Shown here one piece after another: positions 34,876 through 41,107 of a stretch of 41,107 nucleotides of DNA. Each line of letters begins with the position of its first letter. Position 1 is the first letter of the stretch. The notes beneath the pieces are model-generated. The model saw nothing but the letters and a program-made list of their open reading frames with translations. It had not been told where the DNA came from and did no database searches. Source of the DNA: Streptomyces sp. AC550_RSS872 (GTDB lineage Bacteria; Actinomycetota; Actinomycetes; Streptomycetales; Streptomycetaceae); the NCBI RefSeq assembly GCF_019049285.1, contig NZ_JAGMUL010000122.1:1-41107 (forward strand), in the 5' to 3' direction. The translations under genes were made by a program, and so were the position numbers.

Positions 34876-35270
34876 GCGGCGTGAGTGAGCAGCCGGTCGG
34901 CATCGACGAGTTGCTGGAGCGGGTACGCGCGGGCTACACGCGGATCGAGCCGCAGGAGGCGTACGAGGCCGCCCGGTCCGGCGAGGCCCTGCTGGTCGAT
35001 GTCCGGTACGCGGCCCTGCGTGAGCGGGACGGTCTGATCCCGGGGGCCCTCGTGGTCGAGCGCAACGAACTCGAGTGGCGACTCGATCCACGGGGCAGCC
35101 ATCGCGCCCCCGAGGCAACGAGTCACGACCTTCTGGTCGTGGTGATCTGCAACGAGGGGTACGCGTCGAGTCTGGCAGCCGAATCGCTACGGCGACTGGG
35201 ACTGCACCGGGCCACCGACCTGGTCGGAGGTTTCCAGGCGTGGCGGGCGGAGGGGCTTCCGGTGACGTAG
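34872..35270 (+). CDS. Rhodanese-like sulfurtransferase
   Basis: A 132-residue single rhodanese domain. The catalytic cysteine is C93 in the loop CNEGYAS, and the domain start LLVDVRYAALRERDGLIPGA and end DLVGGFQAWRAEGLPV are typical. The start GTG at 34872 overlaps the dioxygenase stop (GTGA), so the two are translationally coupled. Together they point to cysteine breakdown and handling of the released sulfur. The sulfur acceptor is unknown. Confidence 0.9.
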   Translation: MSGVSEQPVGIDELLERVRAGYTRIEPQEAYEAARSGEALLVDVRYAALRERDGLIPGALVVERNELEWRLDPRGSHRAPEATSHDLLVVVICNEGYASSLAAESLRRLGLHRATDLVGGFQAWRAEGLPVT

Positions 35271-35324
35271 GAGCTGGAGGCTAAGGCGAGAGTGACCGAG
35301 GGCAGCGGAGCGGGACCGTGCCCT

Positions 35325-35360
35325 ACAGACCCACCTGATCACGACACAGACCCACCTGAT
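35325..35360. repeat. 15-bp direct repeat after the rhodanese gene
   Basis: ACAGACCCACCTGAT occurs at 35325-35339 and again at 35346-35360, a 21-base period, which is two turns of the helix. It lies just before the terminator hairpin. It could be a protein-binding pair or a slipped duplication. Confidence 0.7.
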
Positions 35361-35366
35361 TACTGA

Positions 35367-35418
35367 CCGGCCCCGAACGCGATGGGCGCCCCCGCGCGTC
35401 CACCGTGTTCGGGGCCGG
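35367..35418. terminator. Hairpin between the rhodanese gene and convergent recX
   Basis: CCGGCCCCGAAC at 35367-35378 pairs perfectly with GTTCGGGGCCGG at 35407-35418 over a 28-base loop. It lies in the convergent gap between stops at 35270 and 35498 and could serve both directions. Confidence 0.65.
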
Positions 35419-35497
35419 AAACCTCCGCGATCGTCGTCGGCCTTCGCTCAGGTCCAGGCCCATGTGCAGGCCCTCCACGGTGCCGCGGCCGTCGGGA

Positions 35498-36430
35498 TCA
35501 GTACCCCTCGTCCCCGAGGAACTCCGTGTCCTCGCCCTCTTCCTCCAAGGCCTGTCGGACCACCCGTAGAGCCATGCCTTCGGGGTAGCCCTTGCGGGCG
35601 AGCATGCCCGCGAGGCGGCGCAGGCGTTTGTCGCGGTCGAGGCCACGCGTGGAACGCAGCTTGCGGGCGACGAGTTCGCGTGCGGTCGTCTCTTCCTGTT
35701 CGGAGTCGAGCTGGGAGACAGCCTCGTCGATCAGTGTGGAGTCGACGCCCTTGGTACGCAGTTCCCGGGCGAGCGCGCGTCGGGCGAGCCCCCGGCCATG
35801 GTGCCTGGACTCCACCCAGGCCTCCGCGAACGCACTGTCGTTGATCAGGCCGACCTCCTCGAACCTCGACAGCACCTCCTCGGCGGCATCGTCCGGGATC
35901 TCGCGCTTGCGCAGGGCGTCCGCGAGTTGCTTCCGCGTGCGCGGGGTCCCGGTGAGCAGGCGCAGGCAGATCGCCCGCGCCTGCTCCACCGGGTCCGCCA
36001 GGGGCGTCCTCTCCTCGGCCCTCGACGAGGAAGAGGCGCCTCCGTCCTCACCCGGCGGCCCTGTACGACCGCGCCGACGATGCCCGCGTGAGCCGTCCGA
36101 GCCCCGGGCCCCACCCCGGCTACGACGCGAGCCCCCACCGGGCGCACCGGAGCCATGTACCGAACCGCCCTCCGCCCACGCCTCGCCGTCCACCGCGCCT
36201 TGGCCCGGCTCATCGCCGTACGCCAGCCCCGACCCGTCGCCGTACCCGCCGAAGGACCTGCGTCTGCCGTACGGCGCCGTGTCGTCGTTCTCCCGGTCCG
36301 CGTCATGGGCCGCGTCTCCTGCATGGGCGTGGCCGCCCATCCCGGAGGAGCCCTCGTCGCCGCCTCGTCTCCGCTCGCGCGGAGCGTCCGGGTAGGCGGC
36401 GTACTCGGCCCAGTCCGTTCGCCGTGTCAC
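35498..36430 (-). CDS. recX: RecA regulatory protein RecX
   Basis: A 310-residue protein. RecX binds RecA filaments and limits RecA activity. The conserved three-helix repeats fill about 145-305: ARAICLRLLTGTPRTRKQLA, EVGLINDSAFAEAWVESRHH and YPEGMALRVVRQALEE. The first 140 residues are Gly/Arg/Ser/Asp-rich and probably disordered, so the protein is about twice the usual 150-170 residues. The start is GTG at 36430, three bases after the recA stop, so recA and recX are co-transcribed. The long charged N-terminus could bind DNA or RecA, which is inference. Confidence 0.9.
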   Translation of the reverse strand: MTRRTDWAEYAAYPDAPRERRRGGDEGSSGMGGHAHAGDAAHDADRENDDTAPYGRRRSFGGYGDGSGLAYGDEPGQGAVDGEAWAEGGSVHGSGAPGGGSRRSRGGARGSDGSRGHRRRGRTGPPGEDGGASSSSRAEERTPLADPVEQARAICLRLLTGTPRTRKQLADALRKREIPDDAAEEVLSRFEEVGLINDSAFAEAWVESRHHGRGLARRALARELRTKGVDSTLIDEAVSQLDSEQEETTARELVARKLRSTRGLDRDKRLRRLAGMLARKGYPEGMALRVVRQALEEEGEDTEFLGDEGY

Positions 36431-36433
36431 GGG

Positions 36434-37558
36434 TCAGCTCTTGGCGGTCGCAGCCTTGGTCTTGGCTGCCTTGGCCGCCGGAGCGGGCACTGTCTTCGCG
36501 GCGTCGTCCGGAGTGGCGGAGACCGCGGCGTCCGCGCCCGGCTCGACAGCAGGCTTCTCCGGCCGCACGCCGACGCCCAGCTTCTCCTTGATCTTCTTCT
36601 CGATCTCGTTGGCCAGGTCGGGGTTGTCCTTCAGGAAGTTGCGCGCGTTCTCCTTGCCCTGGCCGAGCTGGTCGCCCTCGTACGTGTACCAGGCGCCGGC
36701 CTTGCGGACGAAGCCGTGCTCCACGCCCATGTCGATCAGGCCGCCCTCACGGCTGATGCCCTGGCCGTAGAGGATGTCGAACTCGGCCTGCTTGAAGGGC
36801 GGCGCGACCTTGTTCTTGACGACCTTGCAGCGGGTGCGGTTGCCGACCGCGTCGGTGCCGTCCTTCAGGGTCTCGATGCGACGGATGTCGATGCGCACCG
36901 AAGCGTAGAACTTCAGCGCCCGGCCACCGGTCGTGGTCTCCGGGGAGCCGAACATCACGCCGATCTTCTCGCGGAGCTGGTTGATGAAGATCGCGGTGGT
37001 CTTGGACTGGTTGAGCGCGCTGGTGATCTTCCGCAGGGCCTGGCTCATCAGACGGGCCTGAAGACCGACGTGGCTGTCGCCCATCTCGCCCTCGATCTCC
37101 GCGCGCGGGACGAGCGCGGCGACGGAGTCGATGACGATGAGGTCGAGGGCACCGGAGCGGACCAGCATGTCCACGATCTCCAGGGCCTGCTCGCCATTGT
37201 CGGGCTGGGAGAGGATCAGGTTGTCGATGTCGACGCCGAGCTTCTTGGCGTACTCGGGGTCGAGGGCGTGCTCCGCGTCCACGAAGGCGACCTGTCCGCC
37301 GGCCTTCTGGGCGTTGGCCACCGCGTGCAGGGTCAGCGTGGTCTTACCGGAGGATTCCGGTCCGTAGATCTCGACGACACGGCCGCGGGGCAGACCACCC
37401 ACGCCGAGGGCCACGTCGAGCGCGGTCGACCCGGTCGGGATGACCTCGATGGGCTCCATCGACCGCTCGCCCATGCGCATGACCGCGCCCTTGCCGAATT
37501 GCCGTTCAATCTGTGCGAGCGCGGCATCCAGGGCCTTCTCGCGGTCGGTTCCTGCCAT
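36434..37558 (-). CDS. recA: Recombinase RecA
   Basis: A 374-residue DNA strand-exchange ATPase and co-protease for LexA cleavage. Walker A is GPESSGKTT (66-74), and LIVIDSVAALVPRAEIEGEM covers Walker B. Loop L1 (EGEMGDSHVGLQARLMSQAL) and the L2 region (GVMFGSPETTTGGRALKFYA) are intact. The C-terminus has an Ala/Lys-rich tail (AAKAAKTKAATAKS), as in other Streptomyces. The start is ATG at 37558 (MAGTDREKAL). The promoter, with an SOS box, lies about 165-190 bases upstream, giving a long 5' leader. recX follows in the same operon. Confidence 0.98.
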   Translation of the reverse strand: MAGTDREKALDAALAQIERQFGKGAVMRMGERSMEPIEVIPTGSTALDVALGVGGLPRGRVVEIYGPESSGKTTLTLHAVANAQKAGGQVAFVDAEHALDPEYAKKLGVDIDNLILSQPDNGEQALEIVDMLVRSGALDLIVIDSVAALVPRAEIEGEMGDSHVGLQARLMSQALRKITSALNQSKTTAIFINQLREKIGVMFGSPETTTGGRALKFYASVRIDIRRIETLKDGTDAVGNRTRCKVVKNKVAPPFKQAEFDILYGQGISREGGLIDMGVEHGFVRKAGAWYTYEGDQLGQGKENARNFLKDNPDLANEIEKKIKEKLGVGVRPEKPAVEPGADAAVSATPDDAAKTVPAPAAKAAKTKAATAKS

Positions 37559-37722
37559 GGGTTCCACCCGATTTGCTTGAGTCGATCGCTTCACGTCAAA
37601 GACGCTAACGCCTGCCACTGACAATGCGCCCCGACGCCCGTCCGGCCTGTGGATAACTCGGGAACTTCTCCATCGAAAGCGGGGCGAAATGCCCGCCGAG
37701 CGCCTCGCCGGAGCCTTCATGA

Positions 37723-37748
37723 GAATGGATGTTCGATTTTTGTGTCAA
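37723..37748 (-). promoter_or_regulatory. recA promoter with LexA (SOS) box
   Basis: On the minus strand TTGACA (37748-37743) is a perfect -35. GAACATCCATTC (37734-37723) lies between it and the expected -10, and resembles the Gram-positive SOS box GAAC-N4-GTTC with one half-site degenerate. LexA bound here would cover the spacer and -10, and DNA damage would relieve this. The -10 is not obvious (TTCTCA at 17 bases). The rest of 37559-37912 holds no gene that I can support. Confidence 0.75.
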
Positions 37749-37912
37749 GCGCATCACACGTCACCTACGAGACTACGTTCGCGGCCCGGGACGCCCCGGA
37801 TCCTCGGCCCGGCGGGCCCTCACTCCCCGCACGCGGGCCATGAGCAGACTCCCAGGCAGAGCATGCGTCCCCAGGAAGCCACACGCTGCCTGGACAGCCC
37901 CGCACGCTCTCC

Positions 37913-39217
37913 TCAGCCGGAATTCTCCGTGGAGCTCTCCCCGGAATCCCCCGCGCCCACCCCCGGCTTCGCCGATCCCGGCCGCCGGGCCCACAGCGCA
38001 CGAGCGCGCTTGACCAGACCCCGCCCCGCTCCCCGGCCCCGGTGCCCATGGACCCGGGGATCGTCCGTGACGTCGTAACGCTTCACGTACGCCCCCAGGA
38101 ACGCTTGCAGTGTGGCGATGGCCGGGATGGCGATCAGCGCACCCACCGCGCCCAGGAGGGCGGTGCCCGCGACGACGGAACCGAAGGCGACCGCGGGATG
38201 GATGTCGACGGTCTTCGAGGTCAGCTTGGGCTGTAGGACATAGTTCTCGAACTGCTGGTAGACCACGACGAAGACCAGCACCCACAGCGCGTACCAGGGA
38301 TCGACCGTGAAGGCGATCAGCATGGGCAGGGCGCCCGCGAGATACGTGCCGATGGTGGGGATGAACTGCGAGACCAGGCCCACCCAGACGGCGAGCGCGG
38401 GCGCGTACGGCACGTCCAGGCTCGCCAGCAGGATGTAGTGGGCTATGCCGGAGATGAGCGCCATCAGGCCGCGCGAGTAGATGTAGCCGCCGGTCTTGTT
38501 GACGGCGATCTCCCACGCGCGCAGCACCTCCGCCTGCTTGGCGGGCGGCAGTACGGAGCACAGCGCGCGGCGCAGTCGCGGGCCGTCCGCGGCGAAGTAG
38601 AACGAGAACAGGGTGATCGTCAGCAGTTGGAAGAGACCGCCGAGGACCTGGGCGGACACGTCCAGGACTCCGGTGGCGCTGTTCTGCACGTAGTTGCGCA
38701 GCCAGTCGGAACGGAGCAGGCCCTCCTGGACGTCGACACGGCGCAGCTCGGTGTTGAAGTGCGCGTTGATCCAGTTGATGACCGAGTCGAGGTAGTCCGG
38801 GAAGTCCTCGACGATCTTGATGATCTGGCCCGCGAGCATGGACCCCAGCAGCGTCACGAATCCGGCGGACACGACGATCACGGCGAGGAAGACGATGCCG
38901 GTGGCCAGCCCCCGGCGCATGCCACGCGAGGCCATCCAGCTCACGGCCGGCTCGATGGCCAGGGCCAGGAAGAAGGCGATGAGGATGTTGACCAGTAGCC
39001 CGGTGAGCTGGTGAAAGGCCCAGCTGCCCAGCTGGAACGCGCCGACGAGGGCCAGCGCGAGCACCAGGGCGCGCGGAAGCCAACGAGGCATGCGGGCGTC
39101 CGGCCCGGCGGCGCCCTCGCCGGGCGGCGGGGTGGGCGGCGTCGTGCCGAACGGCGATGCGTGCCGGGCGGGCTGCCCGGTCTCGTCAGTGCGTGCCACG
39201 GAGCAAGTGTCGCCCAC
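37913..39217 (-). CDS. AI-2E family (PerM/YdiK-type) membrane permease
   Basis: A 434-residue polytopic membrane protein. About seven to eight hydrophobic segments fit the family, for example ALVLALALVGAFQLGSWAF, ILIAFFLALAIEPAVSWM, GIVFLAVIVVSAGFVTLLGS and WVLVFVVVYQQFENYVLQPK. The family motif FIPTIGTYLAG and the conserved QxxENYVLQPK are present. Members export varied small molecules or ions, and the autoinducer-2 name is historical. The C-terminus has a charged cytoplasmic tail. The start is GTG at 39217 or 39199; neither has a strong ribosome site. It lies 354 bp upstream of recA and 42 bp after the DUF3046 gene. Confidence 0.85.
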   Translation of the reverse strand: MGDTCSVARTDETGQPARHASPFGTTPPTPPPGEGAAGPDARMPRWLPRALVLALALVGAFQLGSWAFHQLTGLLVNILIAFFLALAIEPAVSWMASRGMRRGLATGIVFLAVIVVSAGFVTLLGSMLAGQIIKIVEDFPDYLDSVINWINAHFNTELRRVDVQEGLLRSDWLRNYVQNSATGVLDVSAQVLGGLFQLLTITLFSFYFAADGPRLRRALCSVLPPAKQAEVLRAWEIAVNKTGGYIYSRGLMALISGIAHYILLASLDVPYAPALAVWVGLVSQFIPTIGTYLAGALPMLIAFTVDPWYALWVLVFVVVYQQFENYVLQPKLTSKTVDIHPAVAFGSVVAGTALLGAVGALIAIPAIATLQAFLGAYVKRYDVTDDPRVHGHRGRGAGRGLVKRARALWARRPGSAKPGVGAGDSGESSTENSG

Positions 39218-39259
39218 GCCACCGACAACCGGCTGCCGTCCTGCGATCTTCGTGACCTG

Positions 39260-39454
39260 TCAGCGCCTCTCCCCCGGAACGTTCATGACGGCGCAGACCA
39301 CACGCCACACGTCCTTGGCCTCCCAGCCGCTGTTCAGCGCCTCGTGCACCGTGCGCCCGCCGAGCTCCGCCATCACATGGTCGCGCGCGAAGGTGTCGGC
39401 GTATCCCGGACCGAAGTGGTCCGCCATCCGCTCCCAGAAGACCGTCAACCGCAT
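39260..39454 (-). CDS. DUF3046 family protein
   Basis: A 64-residue protein, MRLTVFWERMADHFGPGYAD onward, ending VVCAVMNVPGERR. The pattern TVFWERM, FARDHVMAELGGRTV and GWEAKDVWRVVC is that of DUF3046, a small actinobacterial family of unknown function that occurs close to recA. The start is ATG at 39454 with GGAG upstream; the frame extends to 39502 without family similarity. It probably shares a transcript with the permease gene after it. Confidence 0.9.
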   Translation of the reverse strand: MRLTVFWERMADHFGPGYADTFARDHVMAELGGRTVHEALNSGWEAKDVWRVVCAVMNVPGERR

Positions 39455-39517
39455 GAATTCCGCTCCACACCCGCCATGACCTGCATGTTTCCAGCCTCTC
39501 ACGCCCCTGCATGACCG

Positions 39518-39682
39518 TCAGGGGGTTTCCAGGGAGTTCGTCTCCCCTCTCAACCAAGCATCCATGGCGGCGCGACCTCGCGTGCCGGCGTCGTGCATGA
39601 AGTGCGCGTATGTACGCAGAGTAAAGCCAGGGCCAGCGTGCCCAAGCCGGCGGGCGGGGGAGACGATCAGCTCGCGGGCCTT
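39518..39682 (-). pseudogene. C-terminal fragment of a tyrosine recombinase (integrase)
   Basis: The last about 54 codons of this frame read VSPARRLGHAGPGFTLRTYA, then HFMHDAGTRGRAAMDAWL, the conserved end of phage or ICE-type tyrosine integrases. It has the active-site histidine (RLGH) and the tyrosine (TLRTY). The upstream part, including the HxLRH motif, is missing; the codons before ELIVSP do not match. It is a remnant of a lost integrative element. I found no tRNA or att repeat beside it. Confidence 0.65.
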
Positions 39683-40073
39683 GGTTGAGCAGGACTTGGC
39701 CGGCGCCTTCATGGTGTCCAGCCCCGCTGTGCGGCGCCTTCTCGGCGTTCTCCTGGGTTCCATGGCGACCGTGCCGAACAGACCCTGCCCGCTTGGGAGT
39801 CTTCGGCGTCAGGACGCAGCCGCGCCCTCGGCCTGCCCGACCGGGTCCACCCAGGAGGGGTCGATACGGCCCTTCACGCCCTGTGGACGGGCGCGAAGTA
39901 TGAAGCTGACATACGCGAGCTGAACGAAGGATGACCACTCGATGCGGCTCCAGTGATGGTGAGTGACTGAGCGGACCGGAATTGATTAGTCCCCTGGATC
40001 CGACTCCCTGATCAACCCACGCCCCCGGAAAGTCATGTCTGCCCGAACCGACAGGACAGAAGGGAGCGGGGCC
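39683..40073. other. Gene-free stretch before the secreted-protein genes
   Basis: I see no convincing gene. The bases nearest 40073 must hold the promoter of the following gene. A weak inverted repeat (TTGATTAG, CTGATCAA, one mismatch) lies at about 39982-40015. Confidence 0.4.
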
Positions 40074-40505
40074 TTGTCCCGTTCACTCCGCAAGAAGTTC
40101 GGCGGCGCCCTGGCCGTCGCCGCCATGGTAGGTGGGTCGCTGACCCTGGCCGCCGGTGAGGCCGGTGCCGCTACCATTCCCCCGCCCCGCCCCATCCCAC
40201 ACCCCGCCTGCAACTCCCCCGTCTTCACCGCCTGCGTCGCGATCTCCAACCACAGCGTGGACGCGTACAGCTGGCGCATCAGTGTCACCCAGCCCAACGG
40301 CCACCGGTGGGACCGGTGCCTCCAGGGCGGTCGGCCCCACAGCACGAGCCACTGGAAGAGCGTGTGGTTCTCCAACAGCGACAAGGTCTCGCTGACGGCC
40401 TACCGCGGCCAGAACTGCGAGGGCTGGAGCAAGAACGACGACTGGTGGGGCGACTGGAGCACGACCCAGGACCAGTACCACCTGATCGTCGTCAACAGGC
40501 ACTGA
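40074..40505 (+). CDS. Small secreted protein of unknown function
   Basis: A 143-residue protein. The signal peptide is clear: LSRSLRKKFGGALAVAAMVG followed by GSLTLAAGEAGAA. The mature part has four cysteines (PACNSPVFTAC, DRCLQGG, GQNCEGW) and many Trp (WKSVWF, DDWWGDWS), suggesting a compact disulfide-bonded beta domain. The start is TTG at 40074 because AAGGGAG lies seven bases upstream; ATG at 40035 is the alternative and would give an acidic n-region. The next gene, also secreted and Trp-rich, follows after 70 bp. I do not recognise a family. Confidence 0.75.
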   Translation: MSRSLRKKFGGALAVAAMVGGSLTLAAGEAGAATIPPPRPIPHPACNSPVFTACVAISNHSVDAYSWRISVTQPNGHRWDRCLQGGRPHSTSHWKSVWFSNSDKVSLTAYRGQNCEGWSKNDDWWGDWSTTQDQYHLIVVNRH

Positions 40506-40575
40506 CCTTCGTGCACCGCTCGCAGCACCGGAGCCTCTCTCTCCGCTGACCCACCCCCCACAAGGAGCCACCCAA

Positions 40576-41107
40576 GTGCGTCCCCACATCACGGCACCCC
40601 CCGAGGCGGAGCCCGCCGTGAACAAGAAGAAGAGCCGCCGCCGCTGGCTGGCGCCGGCGCTGGCCATGGGTCTCGCCCCGCTCGTCCTGCTGGCCTCGCC
40701 CGGTTCCGCCTCGGCGGACACCTGGTGCTGGAAGCCGGACGGCTACGACATCCGCAAGGGCGACACCACCTGGGCCAAGGCACAGACCCAGGCCCGGAAC
40801 ACCTACCAGGACTGGGTGTGGCGCGGACCGACGTTCCGCTGCCCCACGAACGTCCCCGGCTGCTCCTACGCCTGGGGCGAGCAGAAGACGACGGGCTGGA
40901 AGTGGTCGGTCGGGCTCAGCGTCAGCAACCCTGTTCCTTACCTCAACCAGGTGCTCGGCAGCATCACCCCCTCCTACGAGCGCAACGGGTCCACGTCCAC
41001 CACGTTCACCTTCACCACGAACCTGAGCCCGGGGCAGTACGCACAGCCGATCCAGGTGGTGGAGCGCCGCTGGACGCAGGGCACCTTCGTCGGCGCCTTC
41101 CGCACCG
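40576..41107 (+). CDS. Secreted protein of unknown function, cut by the window end
   Basis: At least 177 residues with no stop before the edge. The start is GTG at 40576 with AAGGAG eight bases upstream. The signal peptide has a KKKSRRR n-region, the hydrophobic core LAPALAMGLAPLVLLA and an ASA cleavage site followed by DTWCWKPDG. The mature part is rich in Trp, Thr and Ser (GWKWSVGLSVSNPVPYLNQV, STSTTFTFTTNLSPGQYAQP), with alternating patterns typical of beta-sheet proteins. Cysteines occur as WCW, FRC and GC. It probably forms an operon with the secreted protein before it. I do not assign a function. Confidence 0.8.
   Translation, partial: MRPHITAPPEAEPAVNKKKSRRRWLAPALAMGLAPLVLLASPGSASADTWCWKPDGYDIRKGDTTWAKAQTQARNTYQDWVWRGPTFRCPTNVPGCSYAWGEQKTTGWKWSVGLSVSNPVPYLNQVLGSITPSYERNGSTSTTFTFTTNLSPGQYAQPIQVVERRWTQGTFVGAFRT

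Noticed and set aside
37773..39083. A second long minus-strand frame overlapping the AI-2E permease
   Set aside because: It lacks membrane segments and is Arg/Gly/Pro-rich; the frame at 37913-39217 has the family motifs.

Overview
The window is chromosomal DNA of a Streptomyces or a very close relative. It is very GC-rich with strong G/C bias at third codon positions, many starts are GTG or TTG, and the gene order recA-recX, gluABCD, miaB, miaA, dapF, a RelA/SpoT homologue and hflX is the one I recall from the S. coelicolor core chromosome (from memory, not checked here). Most of the window is therefore conserved housekeeping sequence. The accessory material is at 1-10200 and 39500-41107.

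Layout. 294-5531 (minus): a three-gene NRPS-independent siderophore operon (diaminobutyrate-type aminotransferase, IucA/IucC synthetase, GNAT acyltransferase). All three proteins carry long Pro/Ala/Gly-rich low-complexity additions. 5532-6943: gene-poor, with relics of a class II aldolase and a MerR regulator. 6944-9119 (plus): an intact pair, an NDH-2-like FAD oxidoreductase and a SigJ/ECF41-type sigma factor with a fused SnoaL-like domain. 9159-9720: a decayed second copy of the same pair behind a sequence very close to the ECF41 promoter consensus. 10186-12902: two tandem paralogous trypsin-like lipoprotein peptidases ending at a strong bidirectional terminator. 12982-21360 (minus): hflX, a secreted M1 peptidase, a RelA/SpoT homologue, dapF, a small membrane protein and miaA. 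21543-22106 (plus): two small proteins, one an MT0933-type antitoxin homologue. 22178-25056 (minus): an extradiol-dioxygenase-like protein, miaB and a MazG-like pyrophosphohydrolase. 25150-26145 (plus): a TAXI-type binding protein. 26277-28364 (minus): a two-component system. 28653-32106 (plus): the gluABCD polar amino-acid ABC importer. 32284-33966: an FAD monooxygenase. 34119-35270 (plus): a cysteine-rich leader peptide, cysteine dioxygenase and rhodanese. 35498-39454 (minus): recX, recA with an SOS box, an AI-2E family permease and a DUF3046 protein. 39518-41107: an integrase relic and two secreted proteins of unknown function, the last cut by the window edge.

Two parts stand out. The first is the duplicated and partly decayed oxidoreductase/ECF sigma module, where the promoter-like element looks better preserved than the genes behind it. 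The second is the cysteine dioxygenase operon, which is preceded by a probably leaderless Cys-rich peptide gene and two mutually exclusive hairpins, the layout expected of a cysteine-sensing attenuator. I saw no CRISPR array, tRNA, rRNA or complete mobile element.
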